DNA of 64,000 bases from Bacillota bacterium. GTDB taxonomy: Bacteria > Sysuimicrobiota > Sysuimicrobiia > Sysuimicrobiales > Segetimicrobiaceae. Below the pieces are notes generated by a model. It was not told where the DNA came from. It did not search any database and saw only the letters and a list, made by a program, of their open reading frames with translations. Below are positions 52,342 through 62,004 of the stretch, in pieces. The stretch lies in contig JAJPJJ010000094.1 in NCBI GenBank assembly GCA_021324295.1, positions 1 to 64,000 on the forward strand, written 5' to 3'. Position 1 is the first letter of the stretch. Every line of letters starts with the position of its first letter. The position numbers were made by a program, and so were the translations under genes.

Positions 52342-53397
52342 TCAGACTTTTGGCGTCTTGGCCATGAGCACGAGCTCGTCGGTCATGACTTCCTCGGGCC
52401 GGACCGGGCGCGGCATTTGCTCCAGCGCGACATACGCCTCGCTCAGGTCCGCCCACACCTTGGGATCCATGTAGCCCCACCCATGCTGCTTGGTGGCGAT
52501 GGAGGTGAAGTACGGGTGCATGTTTTGCAGCGTCTTGAGCTCCAGCGCCCGGCTGAGGCCCGTGGTCGAGCGCATGACGATGTCGATCGCCTCCTCGGGG
52601 TGGTCGCGGGCGTCCAGCCAGCCCTTGGCGCTCGCCAGCAGAAAGCGCGCGAGCACCTCCTTGCGCTCCTGGTACACGCGGTCGGTGGTGAAGTAGGCGT
52701 AGGCATACATGCGGATGCCGAGATCCCAGAGCCGGAAATAGCCGACCTGGCCGGCCAGCCCTTGATTCTCGAACTGCGGGATGCGGTCGATGACCCACCC
52801 CGTGATCACATCGACCTGGTGGGTGATGAGCGGGGAGATGTCTCCACCGACGAACACCACCTTCACCCGCTCCCGGGGAACCTGATGCTTTCTGAGCACC
52901 GCGTCGAGCAGCGGCCGGGCCGTCGGCTGGATCCCGATGGTCTTCCCCTCGAAGTCCTTCGGCGTGCGGATGCCAGACTGCTTGAAGAAGAAGAACGCGA
53001 AGGGATGGCGCTGCAGCACGCTGCCGAAGGCCTTGATGGGCAGCCCACGGCTGCGCGCGTTGAGCAGGACGCCGATCGAGGCCGCGTCCCCGAGGAGCGT
53101 GCCGCCGCCGGCCACCACCTGGATCGGGTCGATGGCCGGGCCGCCCGGTTGTAGCCGGAAGTCGATGCCCGCCTCGCGATAGTAGCCCTTGGCGATGGCC
53201 ACGAACTCGCCGGCGGCCTGCGAGTTGAGAAACCAGCCGAACTGCATCGCCAGATTGGCGGCTCCCTGGGCATGGGCGGCTCCGGCGAGCCGGGAGAGCG
53301 CGCCGCACGCCCCCGCCACGAGCCCGATGCCGGCGCACCGAAGGAAGCGTCTGCGGCCGACCTCCGGAAGGACAAGCGTCACCTCGTCGCGCTTCAC
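52342..53397 (-). CDS. ABC importer substrate-binding protein, NMT1/THI5-like, Tat signal (copy 1)
   Basis: A 351-residue binding protein, tandem paralogue of the next gene. Tat motif GRRRFLRCAG near residue 14; a Cys follows the arginines but no lipobox pattern is clear. It shares the mature landmarks MQFGWFLNSQAAGEFVAIAKGYYREAG and QPTARPLLDAVLRKH with copy 2. ATG at 53397 lies 22 bases after the CoA-transferase stop. Two receptors for one permease usually widen the ligand range of one importer. Confidence 0.93.
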   Translation of the reverse strand: MKRDEVTLVLPEVGRRRFLRCAGIGLVAGACGALSRLAGAAHAQGAANLAMQFGWFLNSQAAGEFVAIAKGYYREAGIDFRLQPGGPAIDPIQVVAGGGTLLGDAASIGVLLNARSRGLPIKAFGSVLQRHPFAFFFFKQSGIRTPKDFEGKTIGIQPTARPLLDAVLRKHQVPRERVKVVFVGGDISPLITHQVDVITGWVIDRIPQFENQGLAGQVGYFRLWDLGIRMYAYAYFTTDRVYQERKEVLARFLLASAKGWLDARDHPEEAIDIVMRSTTGLSRALELKTLQNMHPYFTSIATKQHGWGYMDPKVWADLSEAYVALEQMPRPVRPEEVMTDELVLMAKTPKV

Positions 53398-53418
53398 CTC
53401 TGCGCCACCCCCTTGGGC

Positions 53419-54606
53419 CTAGACGGCTCCTTCCGCGCGAAACCGGGCGATGTCATCGTCGTCGTATCCCAGCTCGCGGAGGATCTCGTCCGTGTGCTCG
53501 CCCACCTCGGGAGCCCCGCGGAGCACCTGTGCGGGCGTCTCGCTGAGCTTGACGGGGTTGCCCACCGCCTTCACACGGCCGAGCCTGCCGTCCGGAACGT
53601 CTATCACCATCTCGTTGTGCGCCACCTGCGGGTCCGCGCACGCCTCCGCGAGCGTGCGGATGGGAGCGCAGAGGATGTCCTCGCGCTCCAACTTCGCGAG
53701 GGCCTCCTCCTGGGTGAGCTCCGCGACCCGGCGCTGGAAGATCGCCTGCAGCTCCGCCCGGTGGGCCCGCTGCGCCTCTTCCGTGGCGAACCGCGGGTCC
53801 TCATGCAGGGGACCCAGGTCGAGGGCGCGGCAGATATCCCGGAGGGGCTCCTGCTTGAACGCTCCGAGGAACAGGATCCACTTGCCGTCGCGCGTCTGGA
53901 AGTAGCCGTTCAGCGGCATCCGGCTCCAGTTGATCTCCTGGCGGGCGTTGAGCCAGCAGACCGCCTCCTGCTGCTGCATGTAGAGCATGCTGTCGAGCAG
54001 CGAGGCGGAGACGAACTGGCCGAGCCCGGTGTGCTCGCGCGCGAGCAGGGCGAGAAGGATCCCCTGGACGAGCAGCATGCCGGCGGCAAAGTCACACACC
54101 GCCACGGTAAAAGGCTCTGGCGGGGCGTCGTCCGTGGCGCGCCGCGTGAGAGCCCCGCCCATCGCCTGCGCCAGCCAATCCTGGCCTCCTTTGTGGCGGT
54201 ACGGGCCGGTGGGGCCAAACCCGCTGCCCATCGCATAGATGATGCGCGGGTTGATCGCCTGGACCTGCTGGTAGCCGTAGCCGAGCCGTTCCATCGCGCC
54301 CGGGCGGAAGTTGTGCACGAGCACGTCGGCCCTGCCGATCAACCGGTCCATGATCTCGCGGCCCCCGCGCGTGCGCAGGTCCAAGGTCATCGCGCGCTTG
54401 TTGCGATTGCCGGCGATAAAGAGGAAGCTGGTCCCGTCCGGTTGCGGCAGCGTCGTCCGCAGGAAGTCCCCGCCGGAGGGCCGCTCGATCTTGATCACAT
54501 CGGCACCGAAGTCGCCGAGCATCTGGGTCGCGATCGGCCCCAACGTGATCTGGCTGAAGTCCAGCACCCGGACCCCGGCGAGCGGCAGAGGCCGCGCGCC
54601 TTCCAT
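53419..54606 (-). CDS. CaiB/BaiF family CoA transferase (class III)
   Basis: A 395-residue enzyme that moves CoA between carboxylic acids. The start LAGVRVLDFSQITLGPIATQML, the loop HNFRPGAMERLGYGY and the catalytic Asp143 (GGQDWLAQAMGG) are diagnostic. The ATG shares one base with the stop of the enoyl-CoA hydratase gene (TGATG). It would activate the imported acid as a CoA ester for the neighbouring hydratases. The carboxylate cannot be inferred. Confidence 0.94.
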   Translation of the reverse strand: MEGARPLPLAGVRVLDFSQITLGPIATQMLGDFGADVIKIERPSGGDFLRTTLPQPDGTSFLFIAGNRNKRAMTLDLRTRGGREIMDRLIGRADVLVHNFRPGAMERLGYGYQQVQAINPRIIYAMGSGFGPTGPYRHKGGQDWLAQAMGGALTRRATDDAPPEPFTVAVCDFAAGMLLVQGILLALLAREHTGLGQFVSASLLDSMLYMQQQEAVCWLNARQEINWSRMPLNGYFQTRDGKWILFLGAFKQEPLRDICRALDLGPLHEDPRFATEEAQRAHRAELQAIFQRRVAELTQEEALAKLEREDILCAPIRTLAEACADPQVAHNEMVIDVPDGRLGRVKAVGNPVKLSETPAQVLRGAPEVGEHTDEILRELGYDDDDIARFRAEGAV

Positions 54607-55406
54607 CAGCGTCCCCTCCAGCGCGGGGGGCGCTTCTCTTGAAAGGCCCGGACGCCTTCCTCGGCGTCCTCCGAGGCGATCGCCTCCATGACCCGCCGCG
54701 GAAACCAGCGCGGGGCTGCCCACGAGGGCAGGTCGCGCGCTTCCAGGGCGATCTGCTTCGTTCCTTCGATCGACAACGGCGCGCAGGCGAGGATGTCGTC
54801 CGCCCACCGCTCCGCCGCCTGCATCAGCCCGGGGGACGGGACGACCTCGTTGACGAAGCCCGCCGCGTGCCCGGCGCGCGCGCTCATGCGGCGTCCGGTG
54901 AGCAGGAGCCCCATGGCGATCTTGTACGGGATCTGCCGCGTGAGCATCGCGATGCCTCCGTCGAGGGCCATGTACCCGACCCGCGGCTCCGGGAATCCGA
55001 ACTCTGCGTGCTCCGCGGCCACGATCACATCGCAGGCCAGCGCGAGCTCGAATCCCGTCCCGAGGGCGAGGCCGTTGACCGCAGCGATCACCGGCTTCAA
55101 CAGGTCCCGCCGGAGCGACAGCCCGCCCGCCCCGAGGCGCGGACCGTCCCACAGGTACGGGACGCCGCCGCGCGCCTCGGGGTCCTTGAGGTCGGTGCCC
55201 GCGCAGAACGCCTTCGATCCGGCACCGGTGAGAATCACCACCCGGATCGCCGCGTCGTCTCGCACGTCGTCCCAGACCGACGACAGCGCCGCGTGCGCGG
55301 CCCGGCTCAGCGCGTTGAGCACCTGGGGCCGGTCGATCGTCACGCGGGCCACCGGGCCGTCTTTGACGTAGGTAATGCCGGCGTCGCGGCGCGCGGCATC
55401 GGTCAC
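54606..55406 (-). CDS. enoyl-CoA hydratase/isomerase family protein
   Basis: A 266-residue crotonase-fold enzyme. Oxyanion-hole segments are SKAFCAGTDL (64-73) and NGLALGTG (111-118). Both glutamates of true enoyl-CoA hydratases are present, Glu120 (GFELALACD) and Glu140 (FPEPRVG), twenty residues apart. So hydration of a 2-enoyl-CoA is plausible. Start GTG at 55406 has GGAGGTGAG six bases upstream and overlaps the previous stop by four bases (GTGA). Confidence 0.93.
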   Translation of the reverse strand: MTDAARRDAGITYVKDGPVARVTIDRPQVLNALSRAAHAALSSVWDDVRDDAAIRVVILTGAGSKAFCAGTDLKDPEARGGVPYLWDGPRLGAGGLSLRRDLLKPVIAAVNGLALGTGFELALACDVIVAAEHAEFGFPEPRVGYMALDGGIAMLTRQIPYKIAMGLLLTGRRMSARAGHAAGFVNEVVPSPGLMQAAERWADDILACAPLSIEGTKQIALEARDLPSWAAPRWFPRRVMEAIASEDAEEGVRAFQEKRPPRWRGR

Positions 55407-56749
55407 GCGCCCTCACCTCCGTAGCGCGCCGTGGCGGCGATGGGCGAGCCCAGGATCGCGCCCTGAGCGGCGAGCCGCTCTTGGAGCTCGCCGATCGCGA
55501 CGTCGCGAGGGTCCACCCCGGCCCGCACCGCCATCGCGGCCGCGGTGCCCGCCGCCTCGCCCATGACCATGCACGGGGGGATCTCGCGGCTGATCTTCTG
55601 CGCCTCGGGCGTCGCGGAGTAGTGCCGGCCGGCCGCCAGCAGCCCGTCCACCTGCCGTGGCAGCAGGCTTCGGTACGGTATGTAGTAGTCGCGGCCGCGG
55701 CCGATCACATCGGGGAAGGTACGCCGCTCCACGATGTCCTGCTTGGTCAGCACGTACTCCCCCAGGAGGAGCCGCGTCTGTCGCACCCCGGCCTGCGGCG
55801 CCGCGTCCAGGACGTAGGCGCGCTCGAATCCGGGGAAGTGCGTCCGGAGCCACCCCGCGGCCTTGACGAACCGCCGTCGGGCCTCGACTTCCAGGTGCGT
55901 GAGGTCCTCCACCTTGAGCCCGTTGAGCCCGTGGATGTGCGGCGTATTGCACCAGACGACGCCGCGCCGCGGCGTGCGCAACCACCAGAAGTCCCAGGAT
56001 CCGCCGAAGATCCGCTTCACTTCCTGGTTGAGCAGCCGTGCCTCCTGGGGGTGCTCCCGCTCGAACTGGATGACGCGCTCGACGTCGACGTCCGCGAGGC
56101 GGTGGACCAGGGACATCATGTACGCGCCCGTCACGTGGGGCGCGCCGGCGCTCGCGTAGAGATCGCCGTCGCCGGTCGCATCGACGAAGACGCGCCCCTC
56201 AACGGCCTGCCGGCCATCCTTTGTCTCCACGACGACGGCGCGCACGCGGCCGTCCTCGACGACGGCCCGCGAGAACCAGGAGTGCAGGCGCAGGACCACT
56301 CCGGCCTCCAGGGCCATCTCGTGGGAGACCTGCTTCCACACCTCCGGGTCGAACGATGCTCCATAGGTCGTCGGCCGCGGCGACGTCCGGGCGTAGAAAT
56401 CTTCGAATCCCCACCGCGCCCACTTCCACCACAGCTCCTCGTCCTGCCGGAAGCACTCCTCCAGAGGGGGAACGACGCACCCCCCGGCCGCGGCCATGCG
56501 CTCCACGATCTCGTGGCCAATGCCACCGACGGTGCGCCCGGCCTGGTCGCACATATCGTCCAGCAGCAGCACCATGCCGCCCGACGCCAATCCCCCCAGG
56601 TACCCGTACCGCTCCACGATCAACGCCTGCGCGCCGTTGCGGGCGGCGGCGACAGCCGCGGCGATCCCGGCGGGGCCGCCGCCGACCACTACGACATCGG
56701 CCGCGGCGACGATCGGCACTTCGCGAGCGGGCTCGCGGATCGTCTTCAT
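55403..56749 (-). CDS. FAD-dependent oxidoreductase (FAD_oxidored family)
   Basis: A 448-residue flavoprotein. FAD motif GGGPAG at 23-28, then ERYGYLGGLASGG, the hallmark of this group. Later come FVDATGDGDLYASAGAP and the C-terminal GEAAGTAAAMA. Members are poorly characterised dehydrogenases of hydroxy or unsaturated acids. It overlaps the MaoC-like gene by four bases and the hydratase start by four, so the enzymes are translated as a unit. Probable role: dehydrogenating the CoA ester or free acid handled by its neighbours. Confidence 0.88.
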   Translation of the reverse strand: MKTIREPAREVPIVAAADVVVVGGGPAGIAAAVAAARNGAQALIVERYGYLGGLASGGMVLLLDDMCDQAGRTVGGIGHEIVERMAAAGGCVVPPLEECFRQDEELWWKWARWGFEDFYARTSPRPTTYGASFDPEVWKQVSHEMALEAGVVLRLHSWFSRAVVEDGRVRAVVVETKDGRQAVEGRVFVDATGDGDLYASAGAPHVTGAYMMSLVHRLADVDVERVIQFEREHPQEARLLNQEVKRIFGGSWDFWWLRTPRRGVVWCNTPHIHGLNGLKVEDLTHLEVEARRRFVKAAGWLRTHFPGFERAYVLDAAPQAGVRQTRLLLGEYVLTKQDIVERRTFPDVIGRGRDYYIPYRSLLPRQVDGLLAAGRHYSATPEAQKISREIPPCMVMGEAAGTAAAMAVRAGVDPRDVAIGELQERLAAQGAILGSPIAATARYGGEGA

Positions 56750-57180
56750 CGCTGGCCTTCTCCCGGGAAGAACTTGAGGATGTGTACGGCGACGGCGACG
56801 ACCTCGTTTCTCTCGTTGACGCAGGTGACGTTGGAGCGCACCATCGCGCGCTCCTCGTCCACCGACGCCACCTCGTAGCGCACCCGCACCGTGTCCCCGA
56901 TGAAGACGGGACCGGTGAAACGGACGTGGTCGTATCCGTAGGACACCCCGGCCAGGGGCAGGGCCTCGGCAAATCGGACGGACGCTCCGCTCATCAGCCC
57001 GACCAGGTACGCGCCCTGGACCAGCCGGCGTCCATACCTCGTGCCGCGCATGTACACCTCGTCCTGGTGGTTGCGGCCTCCATCCCCGGTGATGCCGGCG
57101 AAAGCGTAGACGTCTGACTCCGCGATCGTGCGAGCGGTCTCCACGGCTGCGCCCACGCGGACGATCGCGCCGATGCCCAT
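56746..57180 (-). CDS. MaoC-like dehydratase (hot-dog fold)
   Basis: A 144-residue (R)-specific hydratase-like protein. The hydratase motif is FAGITGDGGRNHQDEVYM, with the catalytic pair Asp33 and His38. ATG at 57180 is four bases after the permease stop on this strand. With the crotonase it gives the operon two hydratases of different fold, possibly of opposite stereochemistry. Confidence 0.9.
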   Translation of the reverse strand: MGIGAIVRVGAAVETARTIAESDVYAFAGITGDGGRNHQDEVYMRGTRYGRRLVQGAYLVGLMSGASVRFAEALPLAGVSYGYDHVRFTGPVFIGDTVRVRYEVASVDEERAMVRSNVTCVNERNEVVAVAVHILKFFPGEGQR

Positions 57181-57184
57181 CGTC

Positions 57185-58015
57185 TCAGTCCGTGGCCCCC
57201 TCTGCCCGGCGCCACGGCACCGCGTAGCGCTCGAGCACGGAGATCACGCCGAAGAGCGCCAGGGCGATCGCCGAGGCGACGGCCATGGTGGCGTAGAGGA
57301 GTGGCGTGCGGTAGTCGTAGGTGGCCGCCAGGATCAGATATCCCAGGCCCTTGTTGGAGCCGATCCACTCCGCCACGATGGCCCCGAGCAAGCTGGCGGT
57401 GCTGGCGATCCGCAGCGCGGAGAACAGGTAGGGCAGCGAGGTGGGCCACCGGAGGTAGCGGAAGACCTCCCACCTGGTCGCAGAGAGGACGTGCATGAGT
57501 TCCTGCGCCTGGGGATCGACGGCGTTGAGGCCGTCCACCATGTTCACCAGGGTGGGGAAGAAGGTGATCAGCGCAGCGATGGCGATCTTGGGGGCGTAGC
57601 CGTTGCCGAGCAGCAGGACCAAGATCGGGCTGATGGCGACGATCGGCAGCGTGCGGACGGTCACCGCCAGCGGATACACCGTGTGCTGGAAGGTGCGGTT
57701 GTGAACGAACCCGATCGCGATCGCCACGGCGATCACGTTCCCCACGAGGAACCCGCCGAGGGTCTCCAGGATGGTGGGCCAGGCGTTGGCGGCCAGGGTG
57801 CCGGCCTCCACGCGCAGGGCCACGGCCACCTCGACCGGCGAGGGGGCGATGTATCGGGGGACCCGCAGGAGGAGCACGGTGCCCTGCCACAGGGCCAGCG
57901 CGGCGACGACCCCCAGGACCGCGAGGCCCCGCCGCCGCAGGGCCCTCCCGCGTTCGTGAGCCCGCCCGGCAGGGACCGCACGAAGGATGGTGGCCGGCCG
58001 CGCTACCGCCCTCAT
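57185..58015 (-). CDS. ABC transporter permease, SsuC/TauC type
   Basis: A 276-residue permease. After an Arg-rich N-terminus the first helix is [20 protein letters not shown], then [14 protein letters not shown]. The coupling loop is [18 protein letters not shown] and is followed by [19 protein letters not shown] at 58015 overlaps the ATPase stop. Works with the ATPase at 58012 and the two binding proteins downstream. Confidence 0.92.
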   Translation of the reverse strand: MRAVARPATILRAVPAGRAHERGRALRRRGLAVLGVVAALALWQGTVLLLRVPRYIAPSPVEVAVALRVEAGTLAANAWPTILETLGGFLVGNVIAVAIAIGFVHNRTFQHTVYPLAVTVRTLPIVAISPILVLLLGNGYAPKIAIAALITFFPTLVNMVDGLNAVDPQAQELMHVLSATRWEVFRYLRWPTSLPYLFSALRIASTASLLGAIVAEWIGSNKGLGYLILAATYDYRTPLLYATMAVASAIALALFGVISVLERYAVPWRRAEGATD

Positions 58016-58797
58016 TCGGCCTCTCCCAGCGCCGCGCGGAGGGCGGCTGTGTACCGCGTGAACTCGGGCGTGTCCTTCATGGCCGGCCGGCGCGGGTAGG
58101 GGAGGTCGATGTCCACTATCCGGCGGATCTGCGCGGGGCGTGGCGACAACACCACCACGCGCGTCGAGAGGTATACCGCCTCCGCGATGCTGTGTGTGAC
58201 AAAGACGACCGTGCGTCGGACCTGCGTCCAGATGCGGAGCAACTCCTCGTTCAACCGGTCCCGCGTGATGGCATCGAGAGCCCCGAAGGGCTCATCCATC
58301 AGCAGGATTTGGGGGTCGCTCACCAGCGCCCTGGCGATGGCCACGCGCTGCTGCATGCCACCGGACAACTGCGCGGGGCGTGCGCGGTGGAACCCGTCCA
58401 GCCCCACGAGTTGCAGGAGCGCGGCCGGCGAGGACGCGGGCGGATGGCGCCTGCTCCATCCGCCGATGCGCAGCGGCAACGCCACATTCGCCTCCGCGGT
58501 GAGCCACGGCAGCAGCACCGGCTGCTGGAAGACCATGCCGAGCACGCGGTGCCGTCGGGCCTCCGACGGAGAGGCTCCGAGCACGGAGATACGGCCCTGC
58601 GTGGGCGTGAGGACGTCGGCGATAAGGCGCAGCAGCGTCGACTTGCCGCACCCGGAGGGCCCGAGCAGGGAAACGAAGTCTCCTTGCCGGATGGTGAGCG
58701 TGATGCCGCGGAGCACATCCAGGGCGCCGTCGGCAAGCTCAAACGCCATACCGACGCCCTCGAGCTCGATCGCCGGTGCATTTGGTCCGCCGGACAT
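58012..58797 (-). CDS. ABC transporter ATPase, SsuB/TauB type
   Basis: A 261-residue ATPase. Walker A GPSGCGKS at 46-53, signature [16 protein letters not shown], Walker [17 protein letters not shown], switch [16 protein letters not shown] at 58797 begins the family homology. It is the first gene of the minus-strand operon and faces the divergent amidohydrolase operon across 231 bases. Confidence 0.92.
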   Translation of the reverse strand: MSGGPNAPAIELEGVGMAFELADGALDVLRGITLTIRQGDFVSLLGPSGCGKSTLLRLIADVLTPTQGRISVLGASPSEARRHRVLGMVFQQPVLLPWLTAEANVALPLRIGGWSRRHPPASSPAALLQLVGLDGFHRARPAQLSGGMQQRVAIARALVSDPQILLMDEPFGALDAITRDRLNEELLRIWTQVRRTVVFVTHSIAEAVYLSTRVVVLSPRPAQIRRIVDIDLPYPRRPAMKDTPEFTRYTAALRAALGEAE

Positions 58798-58953
58798 GCG
58801 TGAGCCCCCGCCGGACGCGCTGAGATCGGCGCAAGACGGGCTCCCCTGAAGCCTGTTCGCACCGTCTCGACCGGAACAGAGCCTTTCGCGATGGACGAGG
58901 AGAGTCCTTTCCTCGACGGCGACGGCCGCGCCGCGGTGAGGGGACGACCGGAT

Positions 58954-58977
58954 CCCTCGCCGGCGCGGAGGCGAGGG
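58954..58977. promoter_or_regulatory. stem-loop in divergent intergenic region
   Basis: CCCTCGCC (58954-58961) and GGCGAGGG (58970-58977) make a perfect 8-bp inverted repeat with an 8-base spacer, about 52 bases before the amidohydrolase start. It could be an operator shared by the two divergent operons or a leader hairpin. GC-rich DNA produces such repeats by chance, so the call is weak. Confidence 0.25.
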
Positions 58978-59028
58978 GGACACGCGGACGCGACGGCCGC
59001 ACCGGGTGGGTGGGGACGAGAGGCCGCG

Positions 59029-60339
59029 ATGGAGCGATCTGCGCGACAGGTGCTGGCGGGCGGGGTGGTCCTCACGATGAACGCCCGCGGCGACGTTTTC
59101 TCGCCGGGCGTCGTGGTCGTCGATGGCGCGCGCATCCTGCACGTGGGCGGCGAGGGGTCCTGGCTGCCCCACGGTGGGGAGACGGTTGTGGACTGCCGGG
59201 GCTGCCTCATCATGCCGGGCCTGGTCAATGCGCACACCCATGCCTGCATGGCCCTCTTCCGCGGCCTTGGAGAAGGGTGGTCGCGCCACAGGTGGTCTGC
59301 GTCCGCCTACGCTCCTCCCTACATGGATCGGGCCGTACCCGCCGACTACTACTGGGGCGCGATGCTGGGCGGCCTGGAGATGCTCACCAGCGGGATCACC
59401 TGCACCGCCGACCGCTTCTCCCACATGAGCCTCATCGCGGAGGCCTTCGATCGTCTGGGGATGCGCGCGGTGTTGTGCCACACGCTGCGGGATGTCGGGC
59501 GGGCGCCGGAATGGGAGGGGGCGCTCTCGCTGATCCGCCGGTGGGGGACCTCTGCCCGGTCACGGATCCACTGCGGGATCGGGCCGCATGCGCCGGACAC
59601 CTGCTCCGACGATCTCCTGCGCGAGGTGCGCCGCGTGGCCGGGGAGACCGGCGCGCGCATCTTCATCCACTGCGCGCAGTCGGAGGCGGAGCTGGATGCC
59701 CTGCGGGGGCGCGGCCACGCCGGCGGGGTCCGCTGCCTGGCGGCGACCGGGCTGCTCGGTCCCGACCTGGTGGCGGCCCACTGCATCTACGTGGACGAGG
59801 AGGAGCTCCGCCTGCTGGCCGACAGTGGCAGCTGGGTCGCTCACTGTCCGGTGAGCAATGCCAGGATCGAGGGGCGCCTCCCTCCGGTCGCGGAGATGCT
59901 GCGGCGCGGCGTCCGGGTGGCGCTCGGCACCGACTGGGCCGTGAGCAACAACACGATGGACCTCTTCGACGAGATGAAGTGCGCGGGCCTGCTCAACAAG
60001 GTCGCCGCCGGCGACGCCGCGGTGCTGCCGTCGGCGGCGCTCCTGCGGATGGCCACGGTGGACGCGGCCCGCGCGCTCGGCCTGGACGCGCAGATCGGCA
60101 GCCTGGAACCGGGCAAGGCGGCGGACGTGATCGCGCTGGCGATGGATGGCCTTCACCTTGAGCCGTGGCACGATATCCCGGCTACGCTCGTCTACTCGGC
60201 AAAGGGGCGGGACGTCCGCCACGTCTGGGTGGACGGCCGGCAGCTCGTGCGCGATCGCCGGCCGACCCACATCGACGTGGGCGCGCTGCTCGAGGAGATC
60301 GGTCGGATCCGGCGCCGCATCAGGGGCGCGGAGGCCTGA
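59029..60339 (+). CDS. amidohydrolase, TRZ/ATZ and cytosine deaminase-like
   Basis: A 436-residue metal-dependent deaminase or hydrolase. Metal site: His69 and His71 ([13 protein letters not shown]), the His of IHCAQSEAE, the His of AHCIYV, and the Asp of GTDWAVSNN. It resembles the enzyme at 48587-49921 in layout. ATG at 59029 starts the family homology; the frame is open 46 residues further upstream without homology. It is first in the plus-strand operon with an M24 protein and hydantoinase A, and diverges from the Ssu-type import operon. Likely acts on a cyclic amidine or amide. Confidence 0.92.
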   Translation: MERSARQVLAGGVVLTMNARGDVFSPGVVVVDGARILHVGGEGSWLPHGGETVVDCRGCLIMPGLVNAHTHACMALFRGLGEGWSRHRWSASAYAPPYMDRAVPADYYWGAMLGGLEMLTSGITCTADRFSHMSLIAEAFDRLGMRAVLCHTLRDVGRAPEWEGALSLIRRWGTSARSRIHCGIGPHAPDTCSDDLLREVRRVAGETGARIFIHCAQSEAELDALRGRGHAGGVRCLAATGLLGPDLVAAHCIYVDEEELRLLADSGSWVAHCPVSNARIEGRLPPVAEMLRRGVRVALGTDWAVSNNTMDLFDEMKCAGLLNKVAAGDAAVLPSAALLRMATVDAARALGLDAQIGSLEPGKAADVIALAMDGLHLEPWHDIPATLVYSAKGRDVRHVWVDGRQLVRDRRPTHIDVGALLEEIGRIRRRIRGAEA

Positions 60340-60492
60340 CCACCGTCGTGGACCGCGTTCGGCGCCGCGCGCATGGCGGCACCTCGTGCACAGCGCTTCG
60401 TCTTGCCCGCCACGATTGGCCCGCCAGGAGCCGCGCCGGCGTGCCTGCAATATTTCATGGTGGCAGCCCAGGAGACAGGCCGGAGGGGAGCC

Positions 60493-61692
60493 ATGGCGAT
60501 CTCGAAGGTGCGGATTCGCGAAGGGGCAGGGCCTCTCGTCGACGATCTGCCGTTTAGCGACGCGGAGTTCCGCCGGCGCCTCGAGGGCGTCCGGCAGACG
60601 ATGGCCGCGCGCGACCTTGCCGCCTTCATCAGTTTCACCCCCGAGAACATCTACTACCTGACCGGCCACGACACGCCGGGCTACTACTTCTACCAGGCGT
60701 GCGTGGTCACGCCCGATCGCCGACCGATCAACGTGCTGCGCCGGATCGAGACGACGAACACCCTGGGTCGGAGCTGGTCGCGGCTGGCGGTGGCCTACGA
60801 GGACCGGGAGGATCCGGTCGAGGCGACGCTGGGATTGCTGCACGAGCTGGGGGTCGCCGGCAAGACCGTTGGGGCGGAAGCGGACAGCTGGTTCATCAGC
60901 CCGAAGCGGTACGCGCAGCTCCAGCAGGGCATCGAGAGGGCGGGAGGGCGGCTCGCGGATGCCTCGCGGATCGTCGAGGAGCAGCGGGTGATCAAGTCGG
61001 CCGAAGAGCTCGCCCATATCCGGAGGGCGGCGCGAGCGGCGGAGCGCGCGATGCAGGCCGCGATCGGGGCCTCGCGCGCGGGGACGACGGAGAACGACGT
61101 CGCGGCGGCGGTGTGGGCGGAGCTCGTGCGGGCCGGCGGCGAATACGCCGGGCTGCCGCCGTTCATCACGAGCGGGCCGCGGACGAGCCTGTGCCACAGC
61201 ACGTGGGCGGGGCGGACCTACGCGCCGGGGGACGTCCTCAACTACGAGCTCCCCGGGGTCGTGAAGCGCTACTGCGCGGCGCTGTTCCGCTGTGGCACCG
61301 TGGGCAGGCCGAGCGAGGAGGTGGCGTCGCGGGGGGCCATCGTCCGAGAGGCGCTGGAGCGGGTGATCGCGGCGATCAAGCCGGGGGTGACCTCGGGAGA
61401 GGTCCACGACGCGAGCAAGGCGGTGTTCCGCCGGCATGGGCTGGAATCGATGCTCGGGCATCGCACCGGCTACTCGGTGGGGATCAACTACGCGCCCGAC
61501 TGGGGCGAGGGGCACATCATGTCGATCTGGGACGGCGACGAGCGCCCGTTGCGCCCGGGGATGACGTTCCACCTCGTGCCCGGGATCTACGACCTCGGCC
61601 GCCACACGGTCATCATCAGCGAGACCGTCCTCGTCACCGAGGGCGGCTGCGAGGTGATCACGCGCTTTCCCCGCGACCTGTTCGTCGCCTAG
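60493..61692 (+). CDS. M24 family (creatinase/aminopeptidase P fold) protein lacking canonical metal ligands
   Basis: A 399-residue two-domain pita-bread protein: creatinase-like N-terminal domain (to about 165) and M24 domain. Of the five usual metal ligands, Asp-Asp-His-Glu-Glu, the positions read Glu252, Ala263, His323, Leu361 and Glu377. So a normal dinuclear site is not possible. GHRTGYSVGINYAPDWGEGH recalls the GYS...PDWGE segment of ectoine hydrolases and DMSP lyase DddP, so it may be a non-peptidase amidinohydrolase or lyase of that branch. ATG at 60493 has GGAGGGGAG upstream; the frame is open to 60373 without homology. Its neighbours act on cyclic amides. Confidence 0.9.
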   Translation: MAISKVRIREGAGPLVDDLPFSDAEFRRRLEGVRQTMAARDLAAFISFTPENIYYLTGHDTPGYYFYQACVVTPDRRPINVLRRIETTNTLGRSWSRLAVAYEDREDPVEATLGLLHELGVAGKTVGAEADSWFISPKRYAQLQQGIERAGGRLADASRIVEEQRVIKSAEELAHIRRAARAAERAMQAAIGASRAGTTENDVAAAVWAELVRAGGEYAGLPPFITSGPRTSLCHSTWAGRTYAPGDVLNYELPGVVKRYCAALFRCGTVGRPSEEVASRGAIVREALERVIAAIKPGVTSGEVHDASKAVFRRHGLESMLGHRTGYSVGINYAPDWGEGHIMSIWDGDERPLRPGMTFHLVPGIYDLGRHTVIISETVLVTEGGCEVITRFPRDLFVA

Positions 61693-62004
61693 TCCCATCG
61701 CGCTGGCGGAGAGACGGCGTGGCGGTGTGGCCCGGGCGCACGTCGGTCCCGATCCTGACCACACGGACAGGCGGGCGACCTCGACCCCCTCGGGCCTTCC
61801 GCCCCCCGGCGACATCCGTTCCTCGATCGGAGGCAGAGGACAGACCGCACGCCCTCGCGCACCTCGCACGGCCATGCTGCTGCGCTGTTCCAGGCTCAGC
61901 CGGGCGCCCGATGGACTGCCGGCGCCGAAGTGCGACAGCGGCGTCCGGGAGTGGCGTGCGGCGTTGCTGTCGCCGCCCCCAGGGCGTGGGGCCGGGCGGC
62001 CGGG
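61693..62004 (+). other. 312-base gap without a supported gene
   Basis: Between the M24 gene and hydantoinase A. A 97-codon frame exists but is Arg- and Pro-rich with no recognisable motif, and it overlaps the hydantoinase start. I see no tRNA, clear promoter, riboswitch or terminator. The true start of hydantoinase A could lie slightly upstream of 62005, since no strong ribosome site precedes it. Confidence 0.5.
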
